A stretch of DNA of 64,000 bases from Pseudarthrobacter phenanthrenivorans Sphe3. GTDB lineage: Bacteria > Actinomycetota > Actinomycetes > Actinomycetales > Micrococcaceae. The position numbers and the translations under genes were made by a program. Each line of letters starts with the position of its first letter. Positions within the stretch are counted from its first letter, which is position 1. The notes below the pieces were generated by a model. It was not told the DNA's origin. It did not search any database and worked only from the letters and a program-made list of their open reading frames with translations. Of this stretch, positions 62,285 through 64,000 are shown piece after piece. The stretch lies in NCBI RefSeq assembly GCF_000189535.1, contig NC_015145.1:2108001-2172000 (forward strand), in the 5' to 3' direction.

Positions 62285-62911
62285 TTAGCGTGCGTAGAAT
62301 TCGACGACGAGCTGCTCTTCGCAGGTCACGGGGACCTCGGAGCGCTTGGGGCGGCGAACCAGCCGTGCCTGCAGGGCTTCCAGCTTGACGTCCAGGTAGC
62401 CCGGAACGGCCGGCAGGACGTCGCGGTGGGCGCCGGCTGCGGCAACCTGGAGCGGGACCATGGTCTCGCTGCGGCTGTGGACGTGGATGAGCTGGCCCTC
62501 GCCGACGCGGAACGACGGGCGGTCAACGCGGACGCCGTCAACCATGATGTGGCGGTGCACAACCAGCTGGCGGGCCTGGGCGATGGTGCGGGCGAAGCCG
62601 GCACGCAGGACCAGGGCGTCAAGACGCATTTCGAGCAGTTCGATGAGGTTTTCACCGGTCAGGCCCTTGGTGCGGCGGGCCTCTTCGAAGGCACGGGTCA
62701 TCTGCGCTTCGCGGATGCCGTACTGGGCGCGCAGACGCTGCTTTTCACGCAGACGTACGGCGTAGTCGGAGTCCTGCTTCTTGCGGGCACGGCCATGCTC
62801 ACCGGGGCCGTACGGGCGGCGCTCCATGTACTTGGCGGCCTTGGGGGTCAGAGCGATGCCGAGGGACCGCGAGAGGCGGGCCTGACGGCGAGCACGAGTG
62901 TTGTTAGCCAC
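62285..62911 (-). CDS. rpsD: 30S ribosomal protein S4
   Basis: A 208-residue primary 16S rRNA-binding protein. It begins ANNTRARRQARLSRSLGIALTPKAAKYMERRPYGPGEHG-like and lacks the N-terminal zinc cysteines, so it is the C-minus form. The S4 RNA-binding domain is LEMRLDALVLRAGFARTIAQARQLVVHRHIMVDGVRV. It is not in an alpha operon here but stands alone, ahead of alaS, as in other Micrococcaceae. A zinc-bound paralogue may exist elsewhere in the genome. Confidence 0.98.
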   Translation of the reverse strand: MANNTRARRQARLSRSLGIALTPKAAKYMERRPYGPGEHGRARKKQDSDYAVRLREKQRLRAQYGIREAQMTRAFEEARRTKGLTGENLIELLEMRLDALVLRAGFARTIAQARQLVVHRHIMVDGVRVDRPSFRVGEGQLIHVHSRSETMVPLQVAAAGAHRDVLPAVPGYLDVKLEALQARLVRRPKRSEVPVTCEEQLVVEFYAR

Positions 62912-63082
62912 TTGTGTCCTTCCAATATCTGCGGTGTGTCAGTGTTACTGGCCTCCACGATGGAGAGCATCGGCCAACCGCTGCCTTTTGCTACTGGGCG
63001 CAGGGCATAACCTTCACAACGTAAAATTGGGGAGATTGTGCGCCGGCGCCTTGCCAGACAAACATCCATCCTACCACGGCGG

Positions 63083-64000
63083 TCACTTACCCCTGACAAT
63101 CTTCCGCAGCCGCTCCAGCCGCCCCGCGATGTCCCGCTCCGCCCCGTTGGCCGTGGGCTGGTAGTAGTCCTTCCCCACGAGATCATCTGGCGGGTATTGC
63201 TGGCTGGCCACTCCGTGGGGAGCGTCGTGGGCGTACTTGTATCCCACACCGTGGCCCAGCTGCTTGGACCCGGGGTAGTGCGCGTCCCTCAGGTGGGCGG
63301 GAATGCCGTTGCCGAAGCCGGCCCGGACATCGGCTGTTGCCTTGTTGATGCCCAGGTAGGCTGCGTTGGATTTGGGGGCGGTTGCCAGGTGCACCACGGC
63401 TTCGGCAAGGATGATCCGGCCCTCCGGCATGCCGATCAGCTGGACGGCCTGGGCCGCAGCCACCGCTGTTTGCAGGGCCGTGGGATCCGCCATCCCCACG
63501 TCCTCGGCGGCGGAAATCATGATCCGCCGGGCAACGAAGCGCGGGTCCTCCCCCGCCTCGAGCATGCGGGCCAGGTAGTGCAGGGCCGCGTCGACGTCCG
63601 AGCCGCGGATGGACTTGATGAAGGCACTGATGACGTCATAGTGCTGGTCGCCCGCGCGGTCATACCGTACAGCTGCAACGTCCAGGGCCCGCTCGGTGTG
63701 CTTGAGGTCAACGGCGACAGGACCATCGACGGCGTCGTCAGCATCACCGAATGCGACGCCGGCGGCGGCTTCCAGCGCGGTCAGCGCGCGGCGGGCATCA
63801 CCGCCGGAGAGCCTCACGAGGTGCTCGAGGGCCTCCGCACTGAGGTCCACCTTCCCGCTCAGGCCCCGTGGGTCGGCAACGGCACGCTGGATCAGCCCTT
63901 CAATGTCCGCGTCGGTCAGCGGGCGCAGCGTCAGCAGCAGGGAGCGGGACAGCAGCGGCGAGACCACGGAGAAGGATGGGTTTTCGGTGGTGGCGGCAAC
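63083..64000 (-). CDS. rarA: Replication-associated recombination protein A, RarA/MgsA (partial)
   Basis: An AAA+ ATPase related to clamp loaders that acts at stalled forks. The 5' part, with the Walker motifs, is beyond the window; 305 residues of the C-terminal part are visible. Sensor 1 region [20 protein letters not shown] is followed by [10 protein letters not shown], and [17 protein letters not shown] gives the sensor 2 Arg. The tetramerisation domain follows, with [25 protein letters not shown], and the C-terminus [30 protein letters not shown]. Confidence 0.96.
   Translation of the reverse strand, partial: VAATTENPSFSVVSPLLSRSLLLTLRPLTDADIEGLIQRAVADPRGLSGKVDLSAEALEHLVRLSGGDARRALTALEAAAGVAFGDADDAVDGPVAVDLKHTERALDVAAVRYDRAGDQHYDVISAFIKSIRGSDVDAALHYLARMLEAGEDPRFVARRIMISAAEDVGMADPTALQTAVAAAQAVQLIGMPEGRIILAEAVVHLATAPKSNAAYLGINKATADVRAGFGNGIPAHLRDAHYPGSKQLGHGVGYKYAHDAPHGVASQQYPPDDLVGKDYYQPTANGAERDIAGRLERLRKIVRGK

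Overview
This is a continuous stretch of chromosome from a high-GC actinobacterium. Gene content and order (hrcA, lepA, pemK-like, rpsT, holA, comEC/comEA, leuS; rpoZ-gmk-mihF-pyr/car; aro-efp-nusB), the actinobacterial integration host factor mIHF, a motor-degenerate PriA, the DUF3097 and DUF6167 families and the cysteine-free form of S4 point to Micrococcaceae, most likely Arthrobacter or Pseudarthrobacter. The window is mostly core chromosome. I saw no insertion sequences, prophage, CRISPR array, rRNA or tRNA gene.

Layout. 1-16 kb: the 5' part of hrcA with a CIRCE operator, a DUF3097 protein, a DUF4870 membrane protein, hemW, lepA, an apparently unpaired PemK/MazF-like protein, rpsT, holA, comEC, comEA, degV, and leuS preceded by a leucine leader peptide and terminator. 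15-26 kb: a PEP-synthase/rifampin-phosphotransferase-like enzyme, the glycerol genes glpD-glpF-glpK, a divergent SorC-type sugar regulator, and a compact run of aldo/keto reductase, alpha/beta hydrolase and glycosyltransferase. 25.7-41 kb: priA, metK, coaBC, rpoZ, gmk and mihF, then the pyrimidine operon pyrR-pyrB-pyrC-(PH-like)-carA-carB-pyrF, with a PyrR-binding loop in its leader RNA. 41-51 kb: a PrsW-type protease, then the only clearly accessory region. This is a GntR-controlled catabolic operon with a TIM-barrel isomerase/decarboxylase-like protein, a dihydroxyacetone-kinase-family kinase, an RpiB-like isomerase, a 3-hydroxyacyl-CoA-dehydrogenase-like enzyme, an SDR, a 30-residue membrane protein not in the supplied reading frames, an MFS transporter and a TPI-like isomerase. 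51-64 kb: one long reverse-strand run of core genes (rpsD; DUF948, DUF6167, alaS, ruvX, mltG, aroE, aroC, aroK, aroB, a TPR protein, efp, nusB), and the 3' end of rarA.

The most interesting points are (i) the 41-51 kb operon, which fits conversion of a four-carbon ketose (erythrulose type), possibly made by oxidative decarboxylation of a sugar acid, into erythrose 4-phosphate; (ii) the complete-looking transcription attenuator before leuS, with a possibly leaderless leader peptide; (iii) twin CCTATAGG operators and a 29-bp-arm inverted repeat around the GntR gene; and (iv) the tiny membrane protein beside the MFS transporter. All intergenic gaps are under 300 bases; the larger ones hold the regulatory sites listed.
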